NCBI RefSeq assembly: GCF_040712315.1
Contig: NC_134017.1
Coordinates: 56,046,636 to 56,110,635, forward strand
Source: Castanea sativa
Lineage: Eukaryota; Streptophyta; Magnoliopsida; Fagales; Fagaceae
Direction: 5' to 3'
DNA length: 64,000 nucleotides
A model generated the notes under the pieces. It was not told where the DNA came from. It did no database searches and saw only the letters and a program-made list of their open reading frames with translations. Numbering within the stretch: the stretch's first letter is position 1; each line of letters starts with the position of its first letter. Shown piece after piece: positions 12,101-25,380 of this stretch. Made by a program: the position numbers and the translations under genes.

Positions 12101-14301
12101 ATATATCATATTTGAAGGTTCAAATTTAAGACAATATCTCATTTGAAACTGAATTGTGTGAGCATTCAAGATGAATTAGAAAAAATACCATAGGTCGGAT
12201 GATTATCTCATTTGGCTTGAATGGTTTATGGTGTGTTTTTACATTTTTGGTGTTAATATATGCATTTATAACATTAATTGATTCTGTTAGGTGAACAAAC
12301 TTTGGGAAGACTTACAAGGGTACAAGAAGAAGCTTGCCCGTGCTGAAGCAGTATATGCGCTGTCAAAAAAAACTGGCAAACCAGAAGGAGCAAGGCCCAC
12401 TAATAGAATTGGCTTCCTTGGTCTGATTGGTAAAAAAGTTGATAGCATAGAGTACTATAATGAGAAGATTAATGAAGTAACCCCAAAACTGGAATCGGAA
12501 CAAAAAGACACTCTCAGAGAGAAGCAGCTAGATGCTGCTCTGGTCTTCTTCTCAAGCAGGGTGGCTGCAGCTTCTGCAGCTCAGAGTCTACATGCTCAAA
12601 TGGTTGACAAATGGACGGTTACAGATGCTCCTGAATTTCGTCAAATGATATGGACTAATCTTAAAATCAGATTTTTTCAGAGGCAGGTACGACAATATGT
12701 CATCTACGTTGTTGTGGCCTTGACGATATTGTTCTTCATGATTCCAATTGGATTTATTTCTGCTCTCACAACACTGGAAAATTTGAAGAAATATCTACCA
12801 TTTTTAAAGCCAATTGTGGATTTGGATGCGCTCAAGACAGTTTTGGAAGCTTACCTCCCTCAGCTTGCACTCATTATTTTTTTGGCTTTGCTGCCCAAGC
12901 TTCTTCATTTTCTCTCCAAGGCTGAGGGAATACCCTCTGAGAGTCATGTAGTAAGAGCTGCTTCAGGAAAATATTTTTATTTCATAGTGTTAAATGTTTT
13001 CATTGGAGTGACAGTGGGTGGAACATTGTTCAGTACGTTCAAGTCCATTCAGAATAAACCTAAAACTATACCTGACTTGCTAGCGGCTGGCCTGCCACCC
13101 AATGCCACGTTCTTCCTGACCTTTGTGGCTTTGAGGTAAGATTATGATTTTGCATTTTTACATATTTGTGGTTTCTTTTCTATTCAGTAAAATCCCCCCC
13201 CCCCCCCCCCAAAAAAATGGTTCCTGTTGATGAGAATGCTGTTCTTTTGATCATGATCTGGAGTGATGACATTTTTCGTGAAGCAAATCTATAGGGTGGA
13301 TGTGCACGCTCAAATGATATGGGAAATAAATGGAACTATATCATTTCTCTTGGTGCCAAACACCCTTTGTATCAAAATCTGGCTTATCCCATTTTTCCTG
13401 ATCAGGATTTTGATGAGATAGCTTGTCTTCTTGTATTTTTTTTCTTTAATATATTATTTGGTCTTTTATTTTTGCTTGCTATCTGTTTTTATGCAGTCAC
13501 TTTTCATTTAATTTATTAATACTTTGTTTCCCAGGTTCTTTGTTGGCTATGGTCTTGAACTGTCCCGATTAGTTCCTCTAATCATATTCCATTTAAAGAA
13601 GAAGTATCTTTGTAAGACTGAGGCAGAGGTGAAGGAAGCTTGGTTTCCAGGAGATCTTAAGTATGGAACTAGGTTTCCTGGTGACATGTTGATCGTCACA
13701 ATTGTCCTCTGTTACTCTGTTATAGCTCCTATTATTATCCCATTTGGTGTGGTTTACTTTGGTTTGGGTTGGTTAATTCTTAGAAATCAGGTAAAGTTCA
13801 TTTATTTTTATTGAATTTCTGATTTTTTGTTTTACCAGAGCTCTAGCATGCTCAAATATTTGCCCCCCTCTTTTTTTTTTTTTCATGTTAATTTATTTTT
13901 CTTTCTTATGTTTTATGTGACAGGCACTGAAAGTTTATGTTCCAGCTTATGAAAGCTATGGAAGGATGTGGCCACACATGCATACACGCATCCTAGCCGC
14001 TCTGATAATATACCAACTTACCATGTTGGGTTACTTTGGGGCGAAGAAATTCTACTATGCACCAATCCTACTTCTAGCCATCATACTGTCCCTCATATTT
14101 GGCTATGTCTGCAGCAAGAAATTCTACCGATTTTTCCGCGACACAGCTCTGGAAGTTGCTTGCCGCGATTTAAAGGAAAATCCTAATATGGAACAAGTTT
14201 TCAGATCTTACATCCTACCAAGCTTGAGTACTGACAAGATTGAAGATGATCAGTTTGAAGATGCCTTATCACAAGTTTCAAGATCAACGTCATTTGTTTG
14301 A
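9108..14301 (+). CDS. ERD4: CSC1-like/OSCA channel, ERD4-like, six exons
   Basis: Encodes a 723-residue multi-pass membrane protein of the OSCA/TMEM63 family, osmotically or mechanically gated cation channels; ERD4 (OSCA3.1) of Arabidopsis is the closest member I recognise, of nearly the same length. Exons: 9108-9378, 11182-11327, 11687-11962, 12291-13135, 13535-13790, 13924-14301. All five introns are GT-AG and the phases join without a break. The N-terminal part holds three membrane segments (residues about 5-25, 90-115, 145-170). The large cytosolic domain (about 190-345) contains the Y-K-K-K-L-A-R-A-E and V-A-A-A-S-A-A-Q-S-L motifs. The C-terminal channel domain (about 360-680) contains A-E-G-I-P-S, G-Y-G-L-E-L-S-R, H-L-K-K-K-Y-L-C-K-T-E-A-E and Y-E-S-Y-G-R-M-W. 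Exon 3 could instead start at 11693, six bases later in frame. No frameshift or stop, so it looks functional. Confidence 0.95.
9665..10180 (+). repeat. Tandem duplication inside ERD4 intron 1
   Basis: A unit of about 280 bp starting near 9670 (GGATGTTGTTGCAATTGATA) is repeated from near 9948, and both copies run through the GCAAGTTTTACT and GGATCTGTATTGCTATTTG blocks. The copies differ by scattered changes and small indels. It lies wholly within the intron and does not touch splice sites. Confidence 0.85.
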
Positions 14302-14812
14302 TGTACATTCTCGCATTTCCACAGGATTTATGTTGGTGTGTATAATCTGGCTAGCAAAACTTTATGGAACTTAGCATGATTGTTTATATGTTAAGCATTG
14401 GGAATCATGGCATTGGGTGTTTTGTAATATATTACGTTCATTTGCACCAGTTGTGTGGATTTATTCTTATTTATTATAGTCCTGTTTAATCTTTTACTTT
14501 CAACTTAAAATGATATCATTGAATTGTCCTGCACTCCAATTTACCCAATTCATGATTTTTTTTAATAGAAGGAAACAATGCATATTTAATTAGTAAATAT
14601 TAGATTCTCAAAAAGAAATAATTAGTAAATAATAAATAAATAAATAAAGAGTTAGATTTAATTATAATTATAAGAGGAACTTATCTAATTTAATTATAAT
14701 TTGTTTAGAAATATAATGCCTCATTTAATGAAAATTTTGTTTAGCATTGGGGTTATTTTATCAATATAAAAACAATGAGTTATGCTATTTGTAACACCAA
14801 GTGTAATTTAAA

Positions 14813-14847
<35 letters not shown>

Positions 14848-14994
14848 AAATAATGTTGTGGAAAAATGTAAGTTAAAAAAAAATTATGTGACATCGTTAA
14901 TAGAAGTTAATAAAAAGTTACAATGAGGCTATTATTTATAGTATGTACATATAGCGACAGAGACTTTTCTCCCTTTTTTTTTAGAGAGCTACCT
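14302..14994. other. ERD4 3' flank and spacer
   Basis: The first 200 bases are the likely 3' UTR, with T-rich and TTTGTAAT-like 3'-end motifs near 14420. A (TA)n run lies at about 14817-14847. No further gene is seen before duplication copy A begins near 14995. Confidence 0.5.
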
Positions 14995-16374
14995 AATATA
15001 TGATATTTTCTTATACTAAATATCCAATTGTGGATTTTTCGGACTAGTATTTAGGGAATTTTAACTTAATTTTGAGTGGAAATATGATATTTTGTAACCA
15101 ATAAAAGTTTATATGCCTACAACATTAATTAAATGAACAACAAAAATTATTCCTTTTTATATCTAAAAAAAAAAAAAAACTCCTTCCATGTGTGACTTTG
15201 TGAATTGTTTACACACGAGACAACGCCATCTAAAAAAAAAAAAAAAAAACAAAAAACAAAAAAATAAAGAGAGAAAGATGCGTGTAGTTGGAAATTTAGC
15301 TCAAAAATATTGCTAGATTGAAACAAAACACTTCGGGATCTCTAGCTTGTTGCCTTATTTTTAGAATTGAAATATATACACAGTTGCAACAGATACATCA
15401 CAATTATTCTTCCTAATCTTCCTGATCTATTTGCTAAAAAAAAACCCAGAATTTATAAATAAAAAAATAACAATTTTTCCTTCTTTTTTCTTACAAAATC
15501 TAAAAAAGTATATAAGTCAAATTAAAGAACAAAATTAAATTTTTATTAGAATTCAGTCAATAATAGTAGATGAAGATATATATTTTTTTTTTTTAGATTA
15601 CTCTTTTGAATGTATGAGATCAACCAACAAACACAATAGAATCAAATTGTGTATAATGAAATTGAAGCATCGACTTAACACCTATACTAACTTGAAAAAC
15701 CAAAAGGAAAAAGGATCAAGAAAACAACAGTTAAGCTCATTCCATTGAAGTTGAAAATTAAACCCCCCCCCCCAAAAAAAAACCAAATTTTGACAATCTT
15801 AATCTATTCATAGAACTTGATAAAAATCATAATTAGCAAATAAAAAATGGCATAAAGAGCATCCTATTATATGACTATCACTTTATAAAGCCCCAAGCCC
15901 CAAATGCCCATAAGAATAATAATTAGCAAATGAAAAGTATAAGTAAGTAAAAGAGCATCTTAGTATCAATTTAAACAATAAAAAAAAAAAAACAATTTAC
16001 CATATTGAACCACGACCATTATGACATGAAACAAGTGGAAGATGAGCATTATTGTTGTTTATTATCCCAGGTGAATAAACATATCTCATATGAGTCATAT
16101 TACTCCTTTGCATTCACCTGGGCCCTTTAAGTACTTTTGTTTCCTAGCCTTTTGGTATCATTGATATTATTGAGTCCATGTGCAACTCATCTTAAACATT
16201 GCAATGTTTGAAAATGAAACAAATCATTATCCAAAAAACCTGGTGGCTGTAGCTCTGTATTTTTAAATTTGATTAGAAAAAAAAAAATAACGAAAGGAGA
16301 AGAAGCAATACAAATTACTACTCCAATATCTTTGGGGAAAGTAATTTGAGTAGATCCATTTACAGAATGCACAA

Positions 16375-17093
16375 TGTAAGGGCATGAAATCTTGGTAGCC
16401 CAAGCCCATTGAGAATAGTGAGATTGATGTTCCCAAACTCAGCCCAAATCAATAAATATTTGTAAAGAGAGTGGGATGAACAAGTTGGGTTTCGCCCAAG
16501 GACAAAGATAGAGAAGGAGGAGGCAAAAGTCTAAGATTTAAATGTGCAGATGAATCTTTATAAACTTGCCCGAGAACAATGTTCTAGGATTGTTACATAT
16601 ATTGTTCACTCTCTTTCTCTCAGTTATTGTTTTGACTCTAATCTCTTTCTTTGATTATTTTTGGATCCCTTTTATTTGAGAGTCTCTTTCCTTTATATAC
16701 TCCATGGTTTTTTTTTTCCTAACCCTCTATCTTCAATCCACCTTGATCTCCTTAGGACACTTGTCCCATTAGACTTCTGGTGAAGGTGGTGGAAGGAGCT
16801 ACTGAGCTGTAGATATACTATTTAGGTCACTTCCTCATTAATACAGTTGATAAAGTTGTTGCTAGCCATTTAATGCGGAGGAGTAGGTGAGAAGACTTTA
16901 CAAAAAACCTCCCACAAATATCTTGTTTATCCCCTAAGGCACCCACTTTCACCTCTTATACTCACCAAGGATGCTTTGTCACTTCCCATTCTCTCCTCAG
17001 GCAACCTTACTTTTCGGGCCATGGATGCTTCTTCGTGAGGAACAACTAAAGGGTATAGCGGTGCTTCCAATCTTCGGTCCTCAGGTCCCCACA
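16375..17093 (+). mobile_element. Solo LTR, 719 bp, target duplication CACAA
   Basis: Begins TGTAAGG and ends CCCCACA, so it has TGT/ACA termini, and is flanked by CACAA at 16370-16374 and 17094-17098. Duplication copy B reads straight through at the matching place (near 33890) with one copy of the target, so both ends are confirmed. A TTTATATACTCC TATA-like box lies near 16692. There is no internal domain, so it arose by recombination between two LTRs. Its sequence is unrelated by eye to the LTRs of the two Gypsy elements. Confidence 0.85.
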
Positions 17094-17332
17094 CACAAAA
17101 TCAACCAATGATGATACTGCATCATTTAAACACAACAAATTAATATTTCATGTGTTTAGCAAAAAACAAATTAATATTTCATGTGGGTTTCACCTTCCAA
17201 TCAATTGCCTCAAAGAGACTTGAGATTTAATTCTCACCAAAACTAAAAACCAATTGATGTTTTGGCTTAAATATAAAACAATTCATCTTGAACAAATTGA
17301 ATCTAAAATTAAAGCTCCAAAGAATTTAATAG

Positions 17333-17927
17333 TGATGAGGAATGAGGAAAAAGTTACTCCAGACCGTCCATGGTCATCCACACCAGCAGCCGTCTAGAAG
17401 AAAGCACCAAGACGAGGCTAACGCCCATGGTCGTCTATAGACGAAAACACACCCGCATTACTCGTCTTAGGAAAACGCCCATCCCCGTCCTGAAGGGATT
17501 CATCCACAAGAGGACCCCTGAACGAGGCTTTTACACTTAGGAATTACTAAGTACATTTCACCACTCCGCAACATACGCATAACTTCCGGTGACCGTTGTA
17601 TGAGAAAATATAACTCCTAAATGGTTGTGGGAGTTATCCTTGAACCCTCCAACCTCCTCAAATCCAGGGGAGGTTACAATTCCAATAACTGTTCCTAGGA
17701 CACTATATAAACATCTATTCAGACCAGAAAAAGGTATGTTTTTACTTTTCCCAAAAAGTTGGAACTCCAAAAATATAGAGAGAAAAACTAACTTTGCCAT
17801 CAGAGGGTTCTTGGCCGGCGACCCTGGTCACCTTTGATCGCTTTTCTTTATTTTTCAGGCCATCGAGAAAGCAAGTGGTCCTTTCAAGTCCGAAGCATCC
17901 AGCCTACTGATTTTCTTCGCATCATCA
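17333..17927 (+). repeat. 5' LTR of Gypsy element 1
   Basis: 595 bp starting TGATGAGG and ending GCATCATCA, so the terminal inversion is TGATGA/TCATCA. A TATATAA box lies at 17704-17710, followed by the probable transcript start. The first 200 bases are dense in GTCC/GACGA words. Confidence 0.95.
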
Positions 17928-17929
17928 GT

Positions 17930-17947
17930 TGGCGCCGTCTGTGGGAA
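17930..17947 (+). other. Primer-binding site of Gypsy element 1
   Basis: TGGCGCCGTCTGTGGGAA lies two bases after the 5' LTR. TGG pairs with the CCA end of a tRNA; I did not settle which tRNA the rest matches. The element 2 version (TGGCGCCATCTGTGGGGA) differs at two bases. Confidence 0.8.
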
Positions 17948-18025
17948 ACACTCTATTCACTGTTCTTTTCGTTCGACTATCTGTTTTTGTTGTCAACGAT
18001 TAGCCTTTCCTAGACAAAAGGCTGA

Positions 18026-19336
18026 ATGGTTCGAACAAGATCAAGGGCTACCAGCCCAGGCCACCAGGAGACTAGGAATGCTTCTAGTAATCCCCTTCGC
18101 AATCGCAGGTCAGCGCCTGTCATGCAACCGCCTTCTATTCAACATATATAATCCATGGCTGCCGCTATGGCAGAACTGACTCGTTAGAATTAGGAGTTGA
18201 ATAGGGAGATCAACCTTAGGAGGAAGGGCCAAGATGGGCACACAGAGGGACGAGCCTAGAGTCAGGAAGGTGGAGGGGAAAATGTCGAGTCCGAAAATCA
18301 GACAAGGGGTACCGCTTTAAGAAGAGTGCCACACTTGGAAAGAGAGATGGACCAGATGAGAAAAGCCATGGATGAGATGAGGGAGAACATGAGGCCGGCA
18401 AACCCAGTGGATGATATGGTTCATCGAATGGACTCCTCTTTCACAGCTTCCATCAACAGTCATCCCCTACCTCCGAAATTCAAAATGCCTTCCTTGGATT
18501 CGTATGATGGAAATCATGATCCGTGTGACCACATTGCTACTTTCAAGACGACCATGCACCTTCAAGGGGTCCCGGACGAGATTATGTGCAGAGCTTTCCC
18601 TACCACACTTAAGGGACCAGCGTGAGTGTGGTTTAGCAAAATACCCCCAAACTTTGTAGGATCGTTTGAAGAGTTGAGTAAGTTGTTTGTCAATAATTTC
18701 ATTGGAGGACAACGCCACAAGCGTTCCTCTTCTAGTTTGTTGACTATAGAGCAAGGGAAAAATGAAAGTTTGCGGTCCTTCATCACCCGGTTTAATAGGG
18801 AAGCCTTGAATGTAGACGAAATGGATGACAAGTTATTGTTGGCCGCCTTCCATAATGGGGTCAATTCTGACTTGTTCATCCATAAGCTCTACGAGCAGGA
18901 ACCACAGACTATGGCCAAACTCGTCCATTCGGCCCAGAATTTCATGAATGCTGAGGATGTTATTATAGCCAAGAAGAGAAAGAGAGCAAAGCGCTCGGAA
19001 GTAGGCCACCAGCGTTACTCAGATCAAGGACCTCGTCCAAATAAGGCTCGGGTAGATGAGAGAAAAGATAAGGATGGTAAGAAGGCAAGTTCCTCAGCGA
19101 GGAATCAACAATACACACCCCTGATTATGCCACTAGAGCAGGTTCTTATGCAGATCAAGGATGATCCGTCCTTGAAGTGGCCGGATAAAATGAAAGGAGA
19201 TCCTAACAAGCGCAATAGGAGTAAGTACTACCGCTTTCATAGAGACCACGGGCATGACACGGACGAGTGCTTTGATTTGAAGCAGCAGATAGAGAATCTC
19301 ATTAGACAAGGAAAGCTAAGGAACTTCCTTGGATAA
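18026..19336 (+). pseudogene. gag of Gypsy element 1, broken
   Basis: The ATG at 18026 opens one frame that runs on into pol. It encodes the structural Gag polyprotein: an N-terminal basic, Gln/Arg-rich part, the central Gag core (about 18470-18900) and a C-terminal Cys/His nucleic-acid-binding motif (about 19224-19270). In-frame stops lie at 18149, 18185, 18191, 18257, 18623 and 19334; the equivalent codons in element 2 are CAA, CAG, CAG, CAG, CGG and CGA. The first Cys of the zinc-binding motif is Tyr here (TAC where element 2 has TGC), a G-to-A change. It cannot make Gag. Confidence 0.9.
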
Positions 19337-22300
19337 GACCAGAGAGATGAAAAACTGAAAGCTAAGGTGGAAGAGTCATCACAACCCCCACTAGGAGAGA
19401 TAAGAGTAATTATAGGAGGAAACTCGACAGCGCAGTCATCCAACTCGAGGAAGATATACCTGAAGGTGGTGCAGAACATCCAGCTGTCTGGACGACCTCC
19501 TAAGACGAGGGAAATAGATGAGCAGGCCGTTACATTCACGGACGAGGACACAGGACGACTTCACCACCCACACGATGACGCGATAGTCATCACCCTACTC
19601 ATTGCTGACTACATGACCAGGAGGGTGTTGATAGACAATGGCAGTTCTGCGGACATTCTGTATTACCCCGCCTTCCATCAAATGAGGCTAGGACGAGATC
19701 AGCTTTGACCAGTGAATTCGCCATTGGTAGGATACGGAGGAATGAAGGTGCAACCAGTGGGCACCATCACATTACCAATGGTCGTTGGAACATATCCACA
19801 GCAGATAACCAAGGAGGTAAATTTCCTTGTTGTTGATTGTGCATCATCATATAATGCAATTATTGGAAGACCAACTCTGAATAGTTGGAAGGTGGTAACC
19901 TCTACCTACCACTTGTCCATCAAATTCCCGACCGAGCACGGAGTAGGCCAAGTGCAAGGAGATCAGTTGGCCGCCAGAGAGTGCTACTTAGCCATGCTGG
20001 CGATGGACGAGCATATATAGGCAATGAGTATAGACGAGAGAAGGATCACAGCGGAACCCACTGAGGTGTTAGAGGACGTCCGTTTGGACGAGAACCAGCC
20101 TGAGAAATTCACTAGAATTGGGGCGAGCATGGAAGAAGGGGCAAAGCATGCTTTGGTCTAGTTTTTAAAGAAAAGCCTCGATGTCTTTGCATGGAGTTAT
20201 GAAGACATGCCTGACATTGATCCAAGTGTTATTACTCACAGCCTGAACGTATGTCCCTATTCAAAACCAGTGCGTCAGAAGAAAAGGGTTTTCACTCTTG
20301 AGCGAAACAATGCCATCAAGGAAGAAGTCCAGAAGTTGGTTGCCGCGGAGTTCATCTGAGAAGTTTATTATCCAGATTGGTTGGCGAACGTGATCATGGT
20401 GAAGAAAGCTAACGGCAAGTGGCGAATGTGCGTGGACTTTAATGACTTAAACAAAGCTTGCCCCAAGGATAGTTACCCATTGTCACACATTGACCAGCTG
20501 GTGGACTCGACGACAGGTCATAGGGTGCTGAGCTTCATGGACGCCTTCTCTGGTTACAACCAGATAAAGATGGATGAAGCGGATCAAGAGAAGACCTCAT
20601 TCATTACAAGTCAAGGGTTGTATTGCTACAAAGTGATGCCGTTTGGTTTGAAAAACGTAGGGGCGACCTACCAAAGACTGGTTAACCACATGTTCTGTCC
20701 TCAAATCGGACGAAATGTGGAGTTTTATGTAGATGACATGCTGGTGAAAAGCCAGGATGAAGACAATCATCTGGACGACCTTCAAGAGACTTTTGATACA
20801 CTGCGGCGGTACAACATGAAATTAAATCCAAGCAAGTGTGCTTTCGGAGTTTCGTCGGGGAAGTTTTTGGGGTTAATGGTTTTGCACAGAGGAATTGAAG
20901 CGAATCCGGAAAAAATCCAAGTGATATTGAATATGGAACCACCGAAAAATATTAAGGAAGTCCAGTCTCTTACCGGACGAGTTGCCGCCCTTAATAGGTT
21001 TGTGTCGAAAGCTACTGACAAGTGTTTGCCATTCTTTAAAGTCCTCAGGAAGGCATTTGAGTGGACAGACGAGTGTTAAAAGGCCTTCCAAGACTTGAAG
21101 ACATATCTCATGACAGCGCCGTCGCTGAGTCTGTCTGTACCTGGAGAAGAGTTGTATTTGTACTTGGCGGTGTCCCCACACGCAGTAAGCTCAGCGTTGG
21201 TCAGAGAAGAGGGGAGAATCCAGAAACCAGTTTATTACACAAGCCGTGCAATGAGAGGAGTAGAAGGACGATACCCGAAGATGGAAAAGCTAGCCTTTGC
21301 CTTGATTACGGCTTCTAGGAAGCTGAGGCATTATTTCCAAGCTCATATTATTAACGTCTTAACAGATCACCCTATAAAGAAGGCAATGAACAAGTTGGAA
21401 GCTGCTGAACTTAGCGAGTTTGACATCAGATACCTTCCAAGGAGTGTGATAAAGGCGCAGGCATTAGCTGATTTCATCGCAGAGTTCACCCCCGGCCAAG
21501 ATGAGCTGGACAAAGATGAAGGAGTTGAAAGGTGGGTCATCAATGTAGACGGATCGTCCACACTATATGCAGGAGGGATTGGAGTCATACTAAAGTCCCC
21601 AGAGGGTGACAAGTTGGAATACGCGGCTCGTCTACAGTATCAAACCACCAACAACGAGGCTGAGTACAAAGCTTTACTCAAAGGATTGGAATTGGCTAAG
21701 TCCTTAGGGGCGGAGTCAATAATAGTCAGAGGAGATTCTCAGCTATTCATCAACCAAGTAAATGGAATGTGTGATACTAAGGAAGATCGGATGAAGAAAT
21801 ACCTCAGCAAAGTGAAACGACTCGCACGAAAGTTTTCAGCAGTAAGTTTTGTTCAGCTCCCCAGGGAGGAAAATATGGAAGCAGATGCCTTGGCAAAAGC
21901 AACTTCGACAGGAGGAGTTACGGACGAGTACGACAACGTCCAATATATGCGAAGCATAGACTTTCCGGACATACAGCAGATAGGAGAGGGAGAAAATTGG
22001 ATGAGTCAAATAGTAATTTTTCTTAAGGATGGAAGGCTTCTAGAAGACAAAGATGAAGCTAGGAAGTTGAGGGTCAGGGCAGCCAAATATGTCCTCATAA
22101 ACGAAGTGCTGTACAAGCGAGGTTTTTCCTAACCTTACTTAAGGTGCTTGGCTTCTGACGAGTCAAACTATGTTTTGAGGGAAGTTCATGAAAGAGCATG
22201 TGTAAATCATTCAGGAGCGAGATCACTAGTCCAAAAGGTCGTTCGTGTAGGCTATTATTGGCCTACAATGCAGGCAGATGCTAAGGCCTATGTCAAGGTC

Positions 22301-23232
22301 TTTGACCAATGTCAACACTATAGCAATGTCCCTAGACAACCGTCAGAGTACCAGACCCCAATGATGGCCCTATGGCCCTTTGCACAGTGGGGACTGGATA
22401 TCCTAGGTCCCTTCCCCATGGGAACCAGACAAATGAAGTTTTTGGTAGTAGGGATTGATTACTTTACCAAGTGGGTAGATGTCGAACCTCTTGCAACAAT
22501 CACTCAACAACATGTTAAAATTTTGTATGGAAGAATATTCTATGTAGGTTCGGAGTACCCAGGGTACTAGTATCGGATAACGGACGTCAATTTGACAACG
22601 CACCATTCAAAGACTTTTGCAATCATTTTGGGATAAAAAATCACTATTCCTCACCCTCCCATCCACAGGCTAATGGACAAGTAGAAGTAGCGAACCGATC
22701 CCTGCTGAAAATCATCAAGACTCGGCTCGAGGGGGCAAAAGGGATATGGCCAGACGAGCTACCAGGCATTCTTTGGGCCTATAGGACGACTGTACGAACT
22801 CCAACAGGAGAGACCCCCTTTAAGCTAGCCTATGGAAGTGAAGCCGTCATACCGGCAGAAGTTCATATAGCAAATCATCGAGTGATGAATTATTAGGAGA
22901 GAGAGAATGAGGAACTACTTCGTCTTGACCTCGATCTTATTGACAAGGTAAGAATGAATGCAGAGCAAAGGACAGTAAGATACAAGAATCTTATGGCTAG
23001 GCAGCATGATGCCATGGTGAAACCCAGACAATTCAGTGTTGGGGACCTTGTCCTCAAAAGAGTCTCCTTAGCAACTAGGAATCCAGCTCATGGAAAATTG
23101 GGACCTAATTGGGAAGGACCCTACAGGGTAATTAATTGCAAGAGGCAGGGGTCATACTACCTGGAGGCACTGGATGGACGAAAGTTAGAGCACCACTGGA
23201 ACGTGGAACACCTGAGGAGGTACTATCAGTGA
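19337..23232 (+). pseudogene. pol of Gypsy element 1: protease, RT, two RNase H, integrase
   Basis: Continues the gag frame. The aspartic protease active site D-N-G-S-S-A is at about 19640. The reverse transcriptase runs from about 20380, with Y-V-D-D at 20726-20737. The connection/RNase H region (about 21095-21400) is followed by a second RNase H (about 21530-21920) with N-V-D-G-S, N-N-E-A-E-Y and R-G-D-S-Q. Integrase has its H-H-C-C zinc region (about 22190-22320) and catalytic D, D, E near 22396, 22576 and 22684, and ends W-N-V-E-H-L-R-R-Y-Y at the stop. Nonsense codons sit at 19706, 20018, 20159, 20357, 21077, 22130 and 22894, each a C-to-T change against element 2. One A is lost near 22515, shifting the frame inside integrase. 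No chromodomain. Confidence 0.92.
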
Positions 23233-24281
23233 TGAACTTGGACGAAATAGTCCGGGGGTGAGGTTGATACTATGGGCAACTACAACCACAATTTGTGTTT
23301 ACTTACACCTACTGTTGTGTTCTTATTACTACTATAGTGTGTACCAAGAATAAAAAGTGCACTAGTTCTTAAACTTTTGCACCGTCTACAGACCAGTTTG
23401 TAAAAGACAAGGTTATGTATTTTCTTAAGTGTTTCAATAAGGCACCAACTTCTAAAGCGTGCCATGTTTGTGGACAATGTTCATGCAATAATATGGTTTG
23501 AATTTCTGATATACTTAATCTAGTTTCCATAATAATACCCACAAAAGGGGGCAAAAGCCTAAGATGAATGAAAATCTCTGGACGTAGGGATGTATCATTC
23601 ATAAGCTTTCCTTGAAATAAGGATAAAGCAAAAAGAAAAAAGCTTAAGGCATACTCGTCCAAGCTTTCCTTGAAATAAGGATAAAGCAATAAGAAAAAGC
23701 TAAGGCATACTCGTCTAAGAAAGATAGGCAAGAAAAAGGCATACGTTAAGGCATAAAGTTCCAAAGACGAGCAACTAGCCAAGACAGCTCAATGTCTTAG
23801 GATGAGTAAAGCATTATAAGCTTCTTGCAAGAAGAAGAGTGATAATTGCCCAAAGGACGAGGTAAAGTACCGCAAAGTCATCATTATCGTCCTAAGACGA
23901 GTCACAATTGTAAAAATTTGACTGGCTAATAAAGACATCCATGCCTAGGTGGGTCGTCCACATGAAAATCACATGGACGATCATTCAACACTTAGAACAG
24001 TTTAAAAGCCAATAGCATGAATGGTGAAAATAATGGATAAGCTCGTCCATACAATAGATAACGGATAAAAGAAAAATATTCTTTAGTCTAAAGAGGGTAG
24101 ACGACCACCGTCCAAAAACCCTTATAAAATAAGCCTTAAAAGGAAATTATTAATAAACTCGTCCAGAACACTCTGGACGAGGTAATTGTAGTTAAATACA
24201 TTTAAAAAAAAAAAAAAAAGGGTCCAAAAACAACGGACCAAAAGAAAAGTAGAATAATAATAGCACTAATTTAAAAATTCT
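23233..24281. other. Non-coding spacer of Gypsy element 1
   Basis: Between the end of integrase and the end of the antisense gene. It contains a short minisatellite (23586-23705) and many GGACGA/TCGTCC words. No coding feature is supported. Confidence 0.6.
23586..23705. repeat. Two-copy minisatellite, unit about 58 bp
   Basis: Two near-identical units containing AGCTTTCCTTGAAATAAGG and AAGGCATACTCGTC. It is the reverse-orientation equivalent of the five-copy array in element 2 (39192-39480), so copy number differs between related elements. Confidence 0.85.
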
Positions 24282-25342
24282 TCAAGAAAGGGGGGCATCA
24301 ACGTTGAGGTCGTCCTGGGATGGCTTGGTAGTGGCATCGTCCTTAATGTTAATATCGTCCGAGCCTGTTTGGAGGAGAGAACTTGTAGCAGTGCCAAGGT
24401 TGAGTTTAATGGTGCTAAAGTCAACTCCAGAAAAGTTGTCTATAGCATCCATTCTAAAATCTTCAAACCCTACTGAATAGTTTGTGTCTAGCAGGTCAGT
24501 AAACTCCTTGGACTCCTTGAACTCCTCCACTGCATCGTCTTTAGCTTTCTTGAGGAGGAGACTCAGCTTGTCATTCTTCTTTTGAAGAAAGTCAAGACGG
24601 TCGTCCTTCTTAGCAGCATCAGATTTCAGCTCCCCACCAAAGCATTCAACCCCTTAACCTCGTCCTTGGCCTTGTTTGCCACCTTGGCCCAAGTCCTACA
24701 GTCGTTTTTAATCTCTTCTATTCTTTTCTCTAGAAGGATCCTCGTCTTGTCCATCTCCGTGACCTGCCTGGACACAACTATGAACTTCAACATTGCCTAT
24801 ATGGAAGATAAAAAGGTTCAAGAGATAAAAATAACAATGGATAACATGGCTAAAGCAAGACAAGACAAAGATGCTCACCTTAAAAAGGTCGTGGACACTG
24901 GAGTGCTCAAACTCCCTCAAAGACATGTCGTAGCACGCAGCCACGTCCTCGCCTGTTACAGCCTCTTGGAATCGTTCCCAAGCCAAATCCTCATTCTCTA
25001 ATAAGTTTGTAGAAATCCTTTGAGGAGGTTGGGATGAAGCAGGAGCATGAGACTTGGACGGAGCGACGCCAACAGGCGTAGACAAGTTGACATCGACGAC
25101 TGTGATGGACGGCTGGGAGGAAGGAGGATCAGACCTGGCAGTTTCGGGCCTGGACGACCCATGCATGGTCTTCTTCCCCCGACGACTGGGCAAACTTCCC
25201 AGGTCCAAATTTTTGGACAAGCTCTTCCTCTTGTCTCCAGCAGCAGGACGAGGCTGGGGTTGAGCTTCAGTTCTGGCCGTCTCATCAATCACCTCCTTTC
25301 CCTTATTTTCTTTCATGGTTGCCATTCCTGAAAAACACATGT

Positions 25343-25380
<38 letters not shown>

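Noticed and set aside
24582..25331. Plus-strand open frames across the antisense gene of element 1
   Set aside because: They are shadows of the minus-strand exons, which carry the conserved protein and splice sites.
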